The notes under the pieces were generated by a model, which ran no database searches, was not told the DNA's origin, and worked only from the letters and a program-made list of their open reading frames with translations. Shown here piece by piece: positions 34,179 through 44,409 of a DNA stretch of 64,000 bases (positions within the stretch are counted from its first letter, which is position 1; every line of letters starts with the position of its first letter). The stretch is from Synergistaceae bacterium. GTDB lineage: Bacteria > Synergistota > Synergistia > Synergistales > Aminobacteriaceae. The DNA lies in NCBI GenBank assembly GCA_017439345.1, contig JAFSJJ010000044.1, positions 1-64,000 of the forward strand, read 5' to 3'. The position numbers and the translations under genes are program-made.

Positions 34179-34985
34179 TCAGTCTTTCATATATGCTTTG
34201 AACTTGTGAGTCGAGACTCTTTTCTCTTCAGGAGGCAACGTCATATAATCCCCGAACAGTCCCCTTAACCAGCCGTCATAATCTCCGGGAACTTTATATT
34301 TTCTGCCCTCGAACTCAAGAGTCTTAAGCTCATCAAATGCAGATTTATCAAGCATAGTGCTATGAAGTCCTGAGAAGTCGCCTATTCGTCTTGTAGATTG
34401 TGAGATACATGATTTAGCGTTCTCTATTAATTTTCTGGTGAAGTAGTCTCTAGGAAATATTCGAGTCATTAATCTGAAAGCATAGACACAAAGACTCCTG
34501 ATAAAACCTCCGCGAGTAGGCTTCAAGAACACAGGCATTTTTCGAGCCAAATTGCACAACACGTAAATATCACGCTTCCTGAACATCTTTGCAGCAAGTT
34601 TATCATCATCGGGAGCATTATCCATAACGAATATATCAATATAGACAGCTAGTTTAATCCCGTTCTCGTCAGGTTCATATAGAATAGTATTCTCGTCATA
34701 AATTTTTGCAAATGGCTGTAAACATTCAGAGTCATTCTCGAAGCAGTGAACTTTATAGCGCGTGCTTTGTTCATTGAAGGTTTTTATGAATTTGTCGTAA
34801 TCAGGTCTCAGCATTGCTATATCAATATCATCGTCCCAAGCTATATAGCCCTTATGTCTGACAGCTCCCAGCAAAGTCCCTGCATTGAGCCAGTACTCTA
34901 TATTATTCTTTTCGCAGAAGTCAGCAGCGTAATCAAGTATATCAAGCTGAAGTTTTCTCATTTCGTCAACGTGAATTTCTCTCAT
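34179..34985 (-). CDS. LicD-family phosphotransferase
   Basis: The 268-residue protein contains the LicD nucleotidyltransferase-fold signature: LNAGTLLGAVRHKGYIAWDDDIDIAMLRPDYDKF at about 36-70, with the metal-binding DDDID. Family members transfer phosphocholine or similar groups to cell-surface polysaccharides. It is co-transcribed with uvrC (2-base gap), which is unusual for a surface-glycan gene. The acceptor is unknown. Confidence 0.87.
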   Translation of the reverse strand: MREIHVDEMRKLQLDILDYAADFCEKNNIEYWLNAGTLLGAVRHKGYIAWDDDIDIAMLRPDYDKFIKTFNEQSTRYKVHCFENDSECLQPFAKIYDENTILYEPDENGIKLAVYIDIFVMDNAPDDDKLAAKMFRKRDIYVLCNLARKMPVFLKPTRGGFIRSLCVYAFRLMTRIFPRDYFTRKLIENAKSCISQSTRRIGDFSGLHSTMLDKSAFDELKTLEFEGRKYKVPGDYDGWLRGLFGDYMTLPPEEKRVSTHKFKAYMKD

Positions 34986-34987
34986 GA

Positions 34988-36439
34988 TTAATTATTCTCC
35001 TTCAAGTTTTCAAGAATTTTTCTAGCTAACACAGGACCTATACCCGGCACTTTCTCGAGTTCCTCAGGACTTAGCTCCGAAACCTTGCGCGCACTCCCGA
35101 ACTTAACCAGTAACTCAGCAGCCTTCTTGCGTCCAATTCCCGGAATATCATCAAGCCTTGAGTGTCTGACTCTAAGTCCCCTCGCATGTCTGTGAGTCGT
35201 TATTACAAACCTGTGAACTTCATCTCTAACTCTTTGCAGTAATTGCAGTGCAGGATCATCGCGGCCAAGTCTCAAGGGTTCAGGCTTACCGGGAATATAA
35301 ATTAACTCTTCACGTTCAGCAAGTGCTATTAATGGCAGCTCAAGATTTAATTCATGAATAGCTCTCAGTGCGTAATCAAGCTGTCCCGGTCCTCCGTCAA
35401 TTAAAGCAAGCTGGGGGGCAGGTTCTGATTTATCTATAACGTGGGAATAACGCCTCTTGACTGTCTCATAGATCGAAGCAAAATCGTTAATTTCGCCCTC
35501 TTCAAGTGAACGAATCTTGAATCTTCTATATAAATTAGGACTCGGTCTGCCCTGCTCAAACACTATGCACGCTCCGTAGGTGTCATGACCTGAAGTGTGA
35601 GAAATGTCGAATGCGTCAATCCTCCACGGTAAGACTTTAAGATTTAATATTTCCTGAAGACGGTTAAGCACCTGCCATGTTTCATTGTCCAAGTCTTCTT
35701 GAAGAGCACTAGAAATTTTCTGTCGTGATAATTTCCATACTGCCCTGATAGTGTCTCTGTAACGTCCTGCTCTCTCGAATTCAAGATTTTTTGCAGCGTC
35801 ATTCATCCTTGAGCGCAATCTTTCGACTAACTCCGCTGATTTGCCCTCGAATAATAATATTATGTCAGCGACTCGTTCTCTATATTCTGACTGGGTGCAA
35901 AGTCCTGCACATGCTCCCATTGAACGGCCAAGATTATACTCAACACAGGGACGCTTATTTACATCAGGATTTATTTTGCTCTTGCAGACTCTCAGCGGGA
36001 AATAACGTTCAGCGAGCCTCATTAAGTTTTTGATATTTCCTGCGTCGACGAACGGACCTAGATATAATGCTCCGTCATTGTGTTTGTGTCTTGTGATCTC
36101 TATTCTTGGGTAATCTTCGTCAGTGATCTTTATAAACGGGTAATGATCTCCCATCTTTAGCTCAATGTTAAAGAACGGTGAATATCTGCGAATCAATTTA
36201 GCTTCAACGATTAGGGCTTCTGCTTCGGTCTCAGTGCGTATAATCGAAATATCTTCTATCAGCTCAACAAGTTTATTGAGTCTCGGCGATGAGTGAGAGT
36301 GCCTGAAATATGAACTTACTCTGCGCTTGAGTTTCTTTGCCTTGCCGACATAGATAATTTTGCCTTCAGAGTCTCGCATTAAATACACTCCGGGGCGTTC
36401 TGGTAAAGTTTTTAATATTGCGGAAATTTTCTCTTTCAT
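34988..36439 (-). CDS. uvrC: Excinuclease ABC subunit C
   Basis: This UvrC has the GIY-YIG nuclease (GVYLMRDSEGKIIYVGKAKKLKRR, about 16-40), UVR motif (about 205-235), RNase H-like endonuclease (AFDISHTSGHDTYG; ALIDGGPGQL) and a C-terminal helix-hairpin-helix pair. At 483 residues it is shorter than the typical 600 or so, but all domains are visible, so it is a compact form. It makes the incisions in nucleotide excision repair with UvrA and UvrB. It is first in the unit with the licD and dpnI-like genes. Confidence 0.93.
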   Translation of the reverse strand: MKEKISAILKTLPERPGVYLMRDSEGKIIYVGKAKKLKRRVSSYFRHSHSSPRLNKLVELIEDISIIRTETEAEALIVEAKLIRRYSPFFNIELKMGDHYPFIKITDEDYPRIEITRHKHNDGALYLGPFVDAGNIKNLMRLAERYFPLRVCKSKINPDVNKRPCVEYNLGRSMGACAGLCTQSEYRERVADIILLFEGKSAELVERLRSRMNDAAKNLEFERAGRYRDTIRAVWKLSRQKISSALQEDLDNETWQVLNRLQEILNLKVLPWRIDAFDISHTSGHDTYGACIVFEQGRPSPNLYRRFKIRSLEEGEINDFASIYETVKRRYSHVIDKSEPAPQLALIDGGPGQLDYALRAIHELNLELPLIALAEREELIYIPGKPEPLRLGRDDPALQLLQRVRDEVHRFVITTHRHARGLRVRHSRLDDIPGIGRKKAAELLVKFGSARKVSELSPEELEKVPGIGPVLARKILENLKENN

Positions 36440-36457
36440 GATTCGAGATTATAACAT

Positions 36458-36463
36458 TATAAT
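36458..36463 (+). promoter_or_regulatory. TATAAT -10 upstream of TAXI transporter genes
   Basis: TATAAT is followed by TATTCGCA; the same TTATAATTATTCGCA string occurs upstream of hsdM (42202-42216). The -35 is weak. Confidence 0.35.
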
Positions 36464-36500
36464 TATTCGCAAATAAATTTTTCAGGAGGATTGATTTTAC

Positions 36501-37505
36501 ATGAAGTTATCACGTGTATTAATTCTTGTTCTTGCTTTATCGTTAATTGCATTGCCCGTGTCAGGTGCAGAAGTCGACAAAACAGGCTGGCCCGGTCAGT
36601 TAAGATTCATGGCTGGACCTCCCGGCGGTAACTGGTTCGCTTTAGGCACTGCATTATCAGAGATGTGGACAGGCGCAGGACTTCCTCAGACAACGAGTTC
36701 ATCAGGCGGAGGAGTCTCGAATATCCTTAACGCTCATGCAAGACGCGGAGATTTGGGCTTCTCTGTAACGTCATTGCTCGGAGCAGCTCTCAAGGGTGAG
36801 GCGGACTTCAAGGGCAGGGTAGTCGACAACGCTGTAATCATGTGCAATCTTTACACGCAGTATACTTATTTCATAATGAGAAAAGATTTCGCGGAGAAAA
36901 ATAAAATCAAGTCCGTTGAAGATATTATTGATAAGAAACTAGCGATGAGATTTGCAACCCTCAAGCCCGGCACAAGTTCAGAGTTCGTGATTAAGGCGTT
37001 ATTCGAGAAGGGTTACGGCTTTGATTATAAAAAGACTTTCCAGGAATGGGGCGGAAGTGTCGAATATGCTTCTTATGACGGAGGAGCAGATTTACTCGCT
37101 GATAATCACTTAGACTGCTTTGCTTTCTCAGTAGGCAAGATTGCTTCAGTCGTCATGAATATAGAGAGTCAGCTTGATGTTGTATTGCTTCCTGTAGGTC
37201 AAGAGGCTCTTGATAAGTTATCAGATGCATACGGAACAGTTACCCTCACGATAGACCCGGGAATTTATAAATCAGTCCCCGAAGGTGCTGAACCTGTTAA
37301 AGCTGTCGGTGATTACACATGCATAGTTATTCGTAAGGATCTGCCCGCGTCCCTTGTGTATGAACTCAACAAAGCAATATGGGATCACAAAGCAGAACTC
37401 GTTGCAGCAGTCAAAGATGTTGACGAACTTACACCGGCTATAGCTCTGCCCGATAAAGTACCGGCTCATGAAGGCAGCGTAAAATTCTGGGGCGAAGTGA
37501 AGTAA
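36501..37505 (+). CDS. TAXI-family TRAP transporter solute receptor
   Basis: The 334-residue precursor has a signal peptide (about 1-22) and the TAXI hallmarks LRFMAGPPGGNWFALGTALSEMW and TTSSSGGGVSNI. TAXI receptors bind glutamate-like or other organic acids; the substrate here is unknown. The stop codon is directly followed by the ATG of the fused permease gene (TAAATG), so the two form one transport unit. Confidence 0.93.
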   Translation: MKLSRVLILVLALSLIALPVSGAEVDKTGWPGQLRFMAGPPGGNWFALGTALSEMWTGAGLPQTTSSSGGGVSNILNAHARRGDLGFSVTSLLGAALKGEADFKGRVVDNAVIMCNLYTQYTYFIMRKDFAEKNKIKSVEDIIDKKLAMRFATLKPGTSSEFVIKALFEKGYGFDYKKTFQEWGGSVEYASYDGGADLLADNHLDCFAFSVGKIASVVMNIESQLDVVLLPVGQEALDKLSDAYGTVTLTIDPGIYKSVPEGAEPVKAVGDYTCIVIRKDLPASLVYELNKAIWDHKAELVAAVKDVDELTPAIALPDKVPAHEGSVKFWGEVK

Positions 37506-39515
37506 ATGCGCAAACTTTCAGGAACATCAAAGGCTCTCATATACGTATATATTCTTGCTATGGGAGTCTTTCACCTGTTTACGGCCTCAGCAGGAAACTA
37601 TGAAGCGTATTTGCAAAGAAGTATTCATCTTGCGTTCGTGCTGCCTTTAGCGTTCGTGTTATTCCCTGTTAATAAGTCAGCCCCTAGAGACCGCGTCCCG
37701 TTTTATGATTGGCTGTTAGCTATATTAGCTGCTGCACCGGGAGTCTACTCGATGATAAACTACACTGCTATAACAGAACGTATTCAACAGATTGATCCAT
37801 TAACTACTGCTCAATTAGTGCTTGGCTCGTTACTCGTTATCTTGCTGTTAGAAGGAACTCGGCGAATCGTAGGCCTGCCATTGTCGTTAATAGCTGCATT
37901 GTTTGCGATCTACATGCTTTACGGCTACAAACTTCCCGGATTATTGCAGGGTTACCCGTTCAGTTATCCTGAAGTCATAGAGCAGTTATACTTGACAGAT
38001 GAGGGCATATTCTCATCACCTTTGGGAGTCAGTGCGACTTACGTAATGATTTTCTTGATATTCGGGGCATTTCTCGAGAAGTCAGGGGCTGGCGACTGGT
38101 TCATGAGTGTTGCTCAGGCTTTCACAGGGACTACACCGGGAGGACCTGCTCAAATTGCTGTGCTAAGCTCGTGCTTGTTCGGGTCAATTTCGGGTTCAGC
38201 AGTTGCGAATGTCTACGGCACAGGAACTTTCACGATTCCCCTAATGATGAAAATAGGTTATGAGCCTTTCTTTGCAGGAGCAGTTGAGGCCGTTGCTTCG
38301 TCAGGAGGTCAAATCATGCCTCCGATTATGGGTGCAGGAGCTTTCTTGATGGCTTCGTTCTTGGGCATTCAGTATCGTGAAGTCATGATAGCTGCGATTT
38401 TCCCTGCATTGCTTTACTACGGGGCGTTATTCTTAATGGTAAGACTGCGCGCTCTTAAGACAGGACTCAAAGGTCTTGACCCTTCTGAATTACCTTCAAA
38501 GCATTATGTGTTGAGCAGGTTCTACATGATTGCTCCGATTGTAGGGTTAATAGCGTTCTTATTAATCGGCTATACTCCTATGAGGGCGGCTTTATTGGGA
38601 ATTGGTTTAGCGTGGCTCGTTTCATTCTTTAACTTCAAGCCACAGACAACGGGAACTCAAAAAGTTTTAGCATGTATAACGGCGTTAATTTCACTTGGAC
38701 TCGCAGTATTCTTTATGATGAGGCCCGAACTTGCTAATAACGTTAAACCTGGCGTTCAGTTCGTGATAGTGCTTGCTTATATGCTCGCAGCTTCGTTCTT
38801 TAATCCCGGCATGAATACCCGCGAATTTATCGACGCAATAGAGCAGGGAGCTTCAGGAATTCCCCTAGTGTGTGTAGCGTGTGCGACTGCGGGAATAGTT
38901 TTAGGTGCAGTGTCATTGACAGGAATCGGGGGCAAACTTGTAGGCTTCGTAATATCTTTTGCCGGCAACATGCCTCTTCTTGCGTTAGTTCTCGTAATGT
39001 TAATAGCGACTCTCTTGGGAATGGGACTTCCTACGACAGGAGCATATATCTTAGCTGCTGCGTTAGGTGCGCCTATACTTGTTAAGCTGGGATTTCCTCC
39101 GATAGCTGCTCATATGTTCGTGTTTTATTACGCTATAATCTCGAATATAACTCCTCCGGTTGCTCTGGCTGCTTATGCTGCGAGTTCTATTGCTGACTCA
39201 AATCCGAATAAAACAGGCTTTCAGGCTATGCAATTGGGCTTCTTGGCCTATGTAGTACCGTTTGCATTCTGTTACGATCCGGGCCTCTTAATGCAGGGGA
39301 GCTGGACTCAAATTTGCTGGGCGTTATTGAGCGGTGTAGGAGCTGTGATTTCATTTGCAGGTATGTGGATGGGTTATCTCAAGACTCCGTTGAATGTCAT
39401 GATGAGGGCATTGCTTCTTGTGTCAGGAGTCTTGTGCCTTACAGTATGGCCTATGAGTACGATTACAGGACTTGTGCTTCTGGTCATCGTGTATGTTATC
39501 TCGTCACGGAAATAA
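37506..39515 (+). CDS. Fused 4TM/12TM TRAP transporter permease
   Basis: The 669-residue membrane protein fuses the small (DctQ-like, about 1-125) and large (DctM-like, about 125-640) TRAP subunits, as is normal in TAXI systems. Conserved patterns include GTTPGGPAQIAVLSSCLFGSISGSAVANV, QIMPPIMGAGAFLM and GMGLPTTGAYI. A terminator hairpin follows the stop. Confidence 0.94.
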   Translation: MRKLSGTSKALIYVYILAMGVFHLFTASAGNYEAYLQRSIHLAFVLPLAFVLFPVNKSAPRDRVPFYDWLLAILAAAPGVYSMINYTAITERIQQIDPLTTAQLVLGSLLVILLLEGTRRIVGLPLSLIAALFAIYMLYGYKLPGLLQGYPFSYPEVIEQLYLTDEGIFSSPLGVSATYVMIFLIFGAFLEKSGAGDWFMSVAQAFTGTTPGGPAQIAVLSSCLFGSISGSAVANVYGTGTFTIPLMMKIGYEPFFAGAVEAVASSGGQIMPPIMGAGAFLMASFLGIQYREVMIAAIFPALLYYGALFLMVRLRALKTGLKGLDPSELPSKHYVLSRFYMIAPIVGLIAFLLIGYTPMRAALLGIGLAWLVSFFNFKPQTTGTQKVLACITALISLGLAVFFMMRPELANNVKPGVQFVIVLAYMLAASFFNPGMNTREFIDAIEQGASGIPLVCVACATAGIVLGAVSLTGIGGKLVGFVISFAGNMPLLALVLVMLIATLLGMGLPTTGAYILAAALGAPILVKLGFPPIAAHMFVFYYAIISNITPPVALAAYAASSIADSNPNKTGFQAMQLGFLAYVVPFAFCYDPGLLMQGSWTQICWALLSGVGAVISFAGMWMGYLKTPLNVMMRALLLVSGVLCLTVWPMSTITGLVLLVIVYVISSRK

Positions 39516-39522
39516 TAATAAA

Positions 39523-39550
39523 GCAGGTCAGTAAATAATTATTGGCCTGC
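39523..39550. terminator. Bidirectional terminator between TRAP permease and acetylation cassette
   Basis: GCAGGTCA pairs with TGGCCTGC (one G-U pair) in the gap between two converging genes. It is followed on the plus strand by ACAAAATTATTTTTTG. Confidence 0.75.
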
Positions 39551-39556
39551 ACAAAA

Positions 39557-40797
39557 TTATTTTTTGAATTCGTCAAGTTTCTGAACTATTACAATATCAG
39601 GTCTCGTTATGTTTATGTAGGTCTTGAGGCTTCCGTTGAAGTGTCTCATGTCCAGCGAGTCAATTTCTCTGATGTTCATAGCAAGAAAAGGAATTACGCA
39701 ATTGAAAAACGAGTTGTGAACTATCAATAATTTTTTCTCACAGCATGATAACATATTCTTGATCTTAATTAACGGTCTGTCAGCATGATTGTAAGCTGCA
39801 TATGGATTCTTGTTATAGTAATCTTTGCTCTTGATGTGAGTCATATCGTAAGTTATTGCAAACTCCCCGATTGTGTTTATGCCCATGTCAGGAACTTGAT
39901 ACGTGAATAAAGTCTTGCATTTCGGATATATTAAGCTGATGTCTTCAGGTTCTGAACGCATTAACGTAATTTTCTTGCCGTGAGACCCTAAGAACCAGTT
40001 ATGATAAATGACGCTCTTGAAATTTTCGGGATTAAGTACTTCAGGATTAGTGATACAGTTGTATTTATCTCTGAGTAACTCTAAAATTTTCCCTGCTGCC
40101 CAAAGTCCTGTTTCTGCCTTCCAGTGATGATCTGTAACGTAAAATGCTTCGTGATGACTCATGCCCTCATCGTGTAAAGCCTTTCGCAGGTCATAATAAT
40201 TCACTCCTGACGCTTTGAGCCGTGATAAAAATCTGTCCGTGTTCTGGTTAGAGAAGTCAAGAATTCCTGAGATATCTTTATCTTCATATTTGCATATTTT
40301 AGACGGAGAGTTTATATAAATAAATTCTATATTTCTATCAGAGCAAAATCTTGCAAGTTCAATTACTGAACCGGCGTTTTGAGTAATGTCTGTGCTCTCT
40401 GTGAATTGCGTTAAGTAAGAGTCTTGTAATTTACTTACAGGGTTATAGTCTCGAATATAGGCAATGTTCCAGTTGATAAGCTCTTCATAGAGTTTTGCTG
40501 TCTCTACAAAGTTATGATAATTTAAGAGTTCTTTGCTGGTTCGTCTGTCAAGTTTGTCTCTAAGAATTTCGTAAGTATTTTGCGCTGTAACAGGGGGGGG
40601 GCATTGAAATCACTGGATTCATACGGATAAAGTTCTGCCCAGTTGATATTGATTTTCTCTGACGATGATAACTTCTCAGGCTCAAGAATCTTATTCACTC
40701 GATAAATCACAGACTTAGCCGGAACAGATAACATGAACAGCATTATAACACTCAAGAATAAATACGCTAAGAATTTTTCAGGTTTCATTAAGCTCAC
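39557..40797 (-). pseudogene. DHHW/AlgJ-like O-acetylation protein, frame broken at a C9 tract (probably phase-variable)
   Basis: The ATG at 40797 opens a frame with a signal anchor (FLAYLFLSVIMLFMLSV) that reaches a run of nine C on the coding strand (40593-40601). It then reads out of frame and stops at 40522. From the tract onward another frame is continuous with no stop through to TAA at 39557, and it contains the family motif VTDHHWKAETG. Ten (or seven) C would join both parts into a product of 413 (or 412) residues. DHHW/AlgJ proteins act with MBOAT enzymes to acetylate exported polysaccharides, and the MBOAT gene is 6 bases upstream. An intact gene switched OFF by slippage is the best reading; a sequencing error in the homopolymer is the alternative. 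Confidence 0.82.
40593..40601 (-). repeat. Homopolymer of nine G (C9 on coding strand), likely slippage tract
   Basis: The longest G/C homopolymer seen in the window lies inside a coding region exactly where the reading frame breaks. It encodes part of an Ala-Pro-Pro stretch near residue 67. Confidence 0.95.
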
Positions 40798-40803
40798 ACC
40801 TTC

Positions 40804-42138
40804 TTAAAAGTTAAAGTATATAAACGGATTGTAACTTGAGCTTATTATCTCGCAAAGACTTATCGCTAACACTAACGCAAGCCACGATACTTCAAGCCAC
40901 TTCACACGAGCTATCATTTTTCCCATGAACGGCAAACACCCAATCAGAGCAGCTATTAACACTATCCACGAGCCTTTGATATAAAATATAAATCCTCCGT
41001 CATAGAAAGCATTTGAGTTCATGCCAAACATTCCTGAAATATAATTAATTCCCTGAGAGACGCTTTCACTTCTAAAGATGACCCACGCAAGAATTATGAT
41101 TAATAACGTCCAGACATGAGAGAAAATTTTCATATGAGCAATAATTCTCGTCTCTTTCTCGATGAGCAGCACTATAAAATATATCAAGCCCCATAAGATA
41201 AACGTCCAGTTAGCACCATGCCATATTCCCGTTAAGAGCCACACTGTAAATATATTCAGGATATGACGCGCTTTTGATACCCGGCTGCCTCCCAATGGAA
41301 TATAGACGTAATCCCTGAACCATGTAGATAACGAAATGTGCCACCGGTGCCAGAAGTCAGTTACGCTCGAAGCTATATACGGATAATTGAAATTTTCTTC
41401 AAAGTGAAAACCGAACATTAAGCCTAGTCCTATTGCCATATCGCTATAGCCTGAGAAGTCAAAATATATCTGTAACGTGTAAGCTATTGCTCCAAGCCAT
41501 GACATCATAACAGAAGGGTTAATTATATACGTGAAGATATTATCAGCTATGACTGCAAGAAAATTCGCAAGCAAAACTTTTTTCCCTAAGCCATAAATAA
41601 AGCGTCTCACACCGTCTGGGAAATTATTAAAGTTTTCGTTACGTTCTGAGATTTCGCCCTCAATCCGGTTATAACGAACTATAGGACCTGCAATTAACTG
41701 CGGAAAGAACGAAATATACAACGCTACATACAGCAAATTTTTCTGAGCTTTAGACTTTCCGTAATAGACATCGAATATATAACTCATCATTTGAAACGTA
41801 AAGAACGATATTCCGATTGGAAGAGCTATATTTAACTCACGGCCAAGATTTGCAGCTATGAACGAAGCATATTTGAACACTCCCAGCAATGACAGATCAA
41901 GACAGACTGCTATAATGAGCCATAACTTTTTGTGTGAAGTCATGAGAAGTGCAATCAGCCAGTTAATGACTATAGCAGCTGACATGATAAAGATAAATAA
42001 AGGTTCTCCCCATGCATAGAATAATAGACTCGCAGCAAGCAGGATATAATTTCTCACTGAGAGAGCCTTCACACAATAATAAAGAATTAACAGACACGGC
42101 AGGAACGCAAATAGAAATACTCCTGACGAGAAGACCAT
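40804..42138 (-). CDS. MBOAT-family membrane O-acyltransferase (AlgI/DltB-like)
   Basis: The 444-residue polytopic protein has AlgI-type motifs: LFYAWGEPLFIFIM, YFDFSGYSDMAIGLGLMFG, FWHRWHISLSTWFRDYVYIPLGGSR and LLTGIWHGANWTFILWG, whose His is the usual catalytic residue. It would pass acetyl groups across the membrane for O-acetylation of a surface or secreted glycan, completed by the DHHW protein encoded 6 bases downstream. It is divergent from hsdM. Confidence 0.93.
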   Translation of the reverse strand: MVFSSGVFLFAFLPCLLILYYCVKALSVRNYILLAASLLFYAWGEPLFIFIMSAAIVINWLIALLMTSHKKLWLIIAVCLDLSLLGVFKYASFIAANLGRELNIALPIGISFFTFQMMSYIFDVYYGKSKAQKNLLYVALYISFFPQLIAGPIVRYNRIEGEISERNENFNNFPDGVRRFIYGLGKKVLLANFLAVIADNIFTYIINPSVMMSWLGAIAYTLQIYFDFSGYSDMAIGLGLMFGFHFEENFNYPYIASSVTDFWHRWHISLSTWFRDYVYIPLGGSRVSKARHILNIFTVWLLTGIWHGANWTFILWGLIYFIVLLIEKETRIIAHMKIFSHVWTLLIIILAWVIFRSESVSQGINYISGMFGMNSNAFYDGGFIFYIKGSWIVLIAALIGCLPFMGKMIARVKWLEVSWLALVLAISLCEIISSSYNPFIYFNF

Positions 42139-42202
42139 TTAAATAATACACCATCTTTCTTGATTAAAATTTATTTTATTATACGCAAATATCAGCTCAG
42201 GT

Positions 42203-42208
42203 TATAAT
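42203..42208 (+). promoter_or_regulatory. TATAAT -10 upstream of hsdM
   Basis: TATAAT lies about 42 bases before the hsdM ATG within GGTTATAATTATTCGCA, a string shared with the TAXI promoter. No clear -35. Confidence 0.35.
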
Positions 42209-42249
42209 TATTCGCACTAAATCTTAATTTATGAGAGTGATTAATTTCC

Positions 42250-44409
42250 ATGCCTGTCAAGAAGTCTGAATTATATTCAATCTTATGGGAAGCCTGCAAC
42301 AAACTCAGGGGCGGAGTCGAACCTGCACGCTATAAAGATTATGTGCTTGTGTTATTGTTCTTCAAGTACGTTTCTGACAAATATAATCATGATCCCTTCT
42401 CTGAATTTATCGTACCTGATGACGCTTCTTTTAACGAATTAATCAAAGCTAAAGGCAAAAAGGACGTAGGCGAGATAGTAAATAAAACTCTGCAAAGATT
42501 CTTAGAAGCTAACAAGCTGCAAGGCTCGCTCCCTGACGTAAATTTTGTAAACGAAAACGAATTAGGCTCAGGAAAGGAATTAATCGACAGAGTCAGCGGC
42601 TTAATCGGAGTCTTCCAAAACCCCGCGTTAGATTTTCGCTCTAACAGGGCAGGCGGTGATGACATTATCGGCGACGCTTACGAGTATTTCATGATGAAGT
42701 TCGCTCAGGAGTCAGGCAAGAGCAAGGGACAGTTTTACACTCCCGGTGAAGTATCGAGGATCATTGCAAGGTTAATCGGTATCGAAAATATTACGGGTAA
42801 AGCGACTCTCTACGACCCTGCGGCAGGAAGCGGGAGTTTGTTAATTCGTGCAGCAGATCAAGCTCCGGTGAATTCCCAAGGAGACTCGCTAGTTTCAATA
42901 TACGGTCAAGAGATCGACAACTCAACGGCAGGACTTGCTAAAATGAATTTCGTGTTACATCAAAGAGGTACTGGGGAAATCGCAAGGGGCAACACCCTAT
43001 CAGACCCGAAATATATAGACGAGTTCGGACAGCTAAGACGCTTTGACTTCATCGTTATGAATCCTCCTTTTTCTGATGAAGCATGGGCTGCAGGTCTTGA
43101 CCTCGACTCAGATAATCCTGATATTTATCACAGATTCGAAGGCTTCGGAGTCCCCCCTGAGAAAAACGGCGATTATGCATGGCTGTTACACGTAATAAAA
43201 TCCCTGAATTCAAACGGTAAAGCCGGAGTCGTCATGCCTCACGGAGTCTTATTCAGGGGTAACGCTGAGGAGTCAATCCGCATTAACCTGCTCAAGACCA
43301 GATATATAAAAGGTGTCGTGAGTTTACCTGCTAATTTATTCTACGGAACTGGAATCCCTGCTTGTTTATTATTCATTGACAAAGAGGACGCTCACAAACG
43401 TGAATATATTTTCTTTATCGATGCCAGCGAGGGCTTCAGGAAGGACGGCAGCCAGAACAGATTACGCGAACAGGACATAGAGCGCATTGTCAGGGTCTAT
43501 AACTCTCAACAGGAAATTTCAGGATATTCGAGACTCGTCCCCTACTCTGAGATATTAGAGCTTAATGCAGGTAACATGAACGTCCCCCGTTATATCCAGA
43601 AAGAAGATGACTCCCTGCCTCAAAATATTCACGCTCACTTATTCGGAGGCATTCCCGAACATGATATTAACTCGCTCGGCAAAATATGGCGAATATCTGA
43701 CTCTCTCAAGGCAAAAATATTTTCCCTGAGTGAAGGCAGTATTTACAGGCTCAAAGCTGACTCGGACTCAATAGAAAAATTATTCGACGATGACGAAACT
43801 TTACGCGCTCAGAAACTCAAGGAAGGCCAAGAACTTTTTGAACTCTGGCAAAGTAAAGCACGAGACTTATTATTAACAGTTAATCAGGACTCTAACCCTA
43901 AGGCTTTAATTCGTGAACTCGGCGATATGATTCTCAGTGAGTACTCCGGCGCATTGATAATCGATAAATACAGCGTGTTTGACTGTCTCATGAACTACTG
44001 GAACGAAATTTTACAGGACGATATTTATTTTATCAGAGCTTACGGCTGGGAGTCAGGCAGGGGAATATCTTACCAGTACGACAAGAAGGGCAAAGTTAAG
44101 AGCTTCGACGGTGAATTAATACCCCGTGAAATCATAGAGAGCATTTACAACATCAGCGAAGACCCGGAAATTATCGAGAAATATTCAAGTCTCACAGTCA
44201 GCGGGATTCAAGAGTTATTATTTAATCACAAATGGCTCGCATTCCTGAAACGTGAGATAAATAACGAAATCGAGAGCGTAATAAATTCGTGCGTGTCAAG
44301 ACTCGTTATAATCGCAAAGAGATATGAGCATACACTCGGAGAACTCGAAGCCTTGACAGATAAATCAAGAGAAGCAGTGAGGGCTGCGTTGAAGGGGATG
44401 GGCTATTAA
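42250..44409 (+). CDS. hsdM: Type I restriction-modification system methyltransferase subunit
   Basis: The 719-residue N6-adenine methylase has the helical HsdM N-terminus (LWEACNKLRGGVEPARYKDYVLVLLFFKYVSDKY), the AdoMet motif DPAAGSGSLLIRA and catalytic NPPFSDEAW. The C-terminal region (about 480-719) is longer than in classical HsdM and is rich in helices. Its TAA overlaps the hsdS ATG (TAATG). It methylates the sequence chosen by HsdS and also forms part of the restriction complex. Confidence 0.96.
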   Translation: MPVKKSELYSILWEACNKLRGGVEPARYKDYVLVLLFFKYVSDKYNHDPFSEFIVPDDASFNELIKAKGKKDVGEIVNKTLQRFLEANKLQGSLPDVNFVNENELGSGKELIDRVSGLIGVFQNPALDFRSNRAGGDDIIGDAYEYFMMKFAQESGKSKGQFYTPGEVSRIIARLIGIENITGKATLYDPAAGSGSLLIRAADQAPVNSQGDSLVSIYGQEIDNSTAGLAKMNFVLHQRGTGEIARGNTLSDPKYIDEFGQLRRFDFIVMNPPFSDEAWAAGLDLDSDNPDIYHRFEGFGVPPEKNGDYAWLLHVIKSLNSNGKAGVVMPHGVLFRGNAEESIRINLLKTRYIKGVVSLPANLFYGTGIPACLLFIDKEDAHKREYIFFIDASEGFRKDGSQNRLREQDIERIVRVYNSQQEISGYSRLVPYSEILELNAGNMNVPRYIQKEDDSLPQNIHAHLFGGIPEHDINSLGKIWRISDSLKAKIFSLSEGSIYRLKADSDSIEKLFDDDETLRAQKLKEGQELFELWQSKARDLLLTVNQDSNPKALIRELGDMILSEYSGALIIDKYSVFDCLMNYWNEILQDDIYFIRAYGWESGRGISYQYDKKGKVKSFDGELIPREIIESIYNISEDPEIIEKYSSLTVSGIQELLFNHKWLAFLKREINNEIESVINSCVSRLVIIAKRYEHTLGELEALTDKSREAVRAALKGMGY

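Noticed and set aside
34988-36439. UvrC as a truncated pseudogene because of its 483-residue length
   Set aside because: GIY-YIG, UVR, RNase H-like and helix-hairpin-helix parts are all present and in frame.
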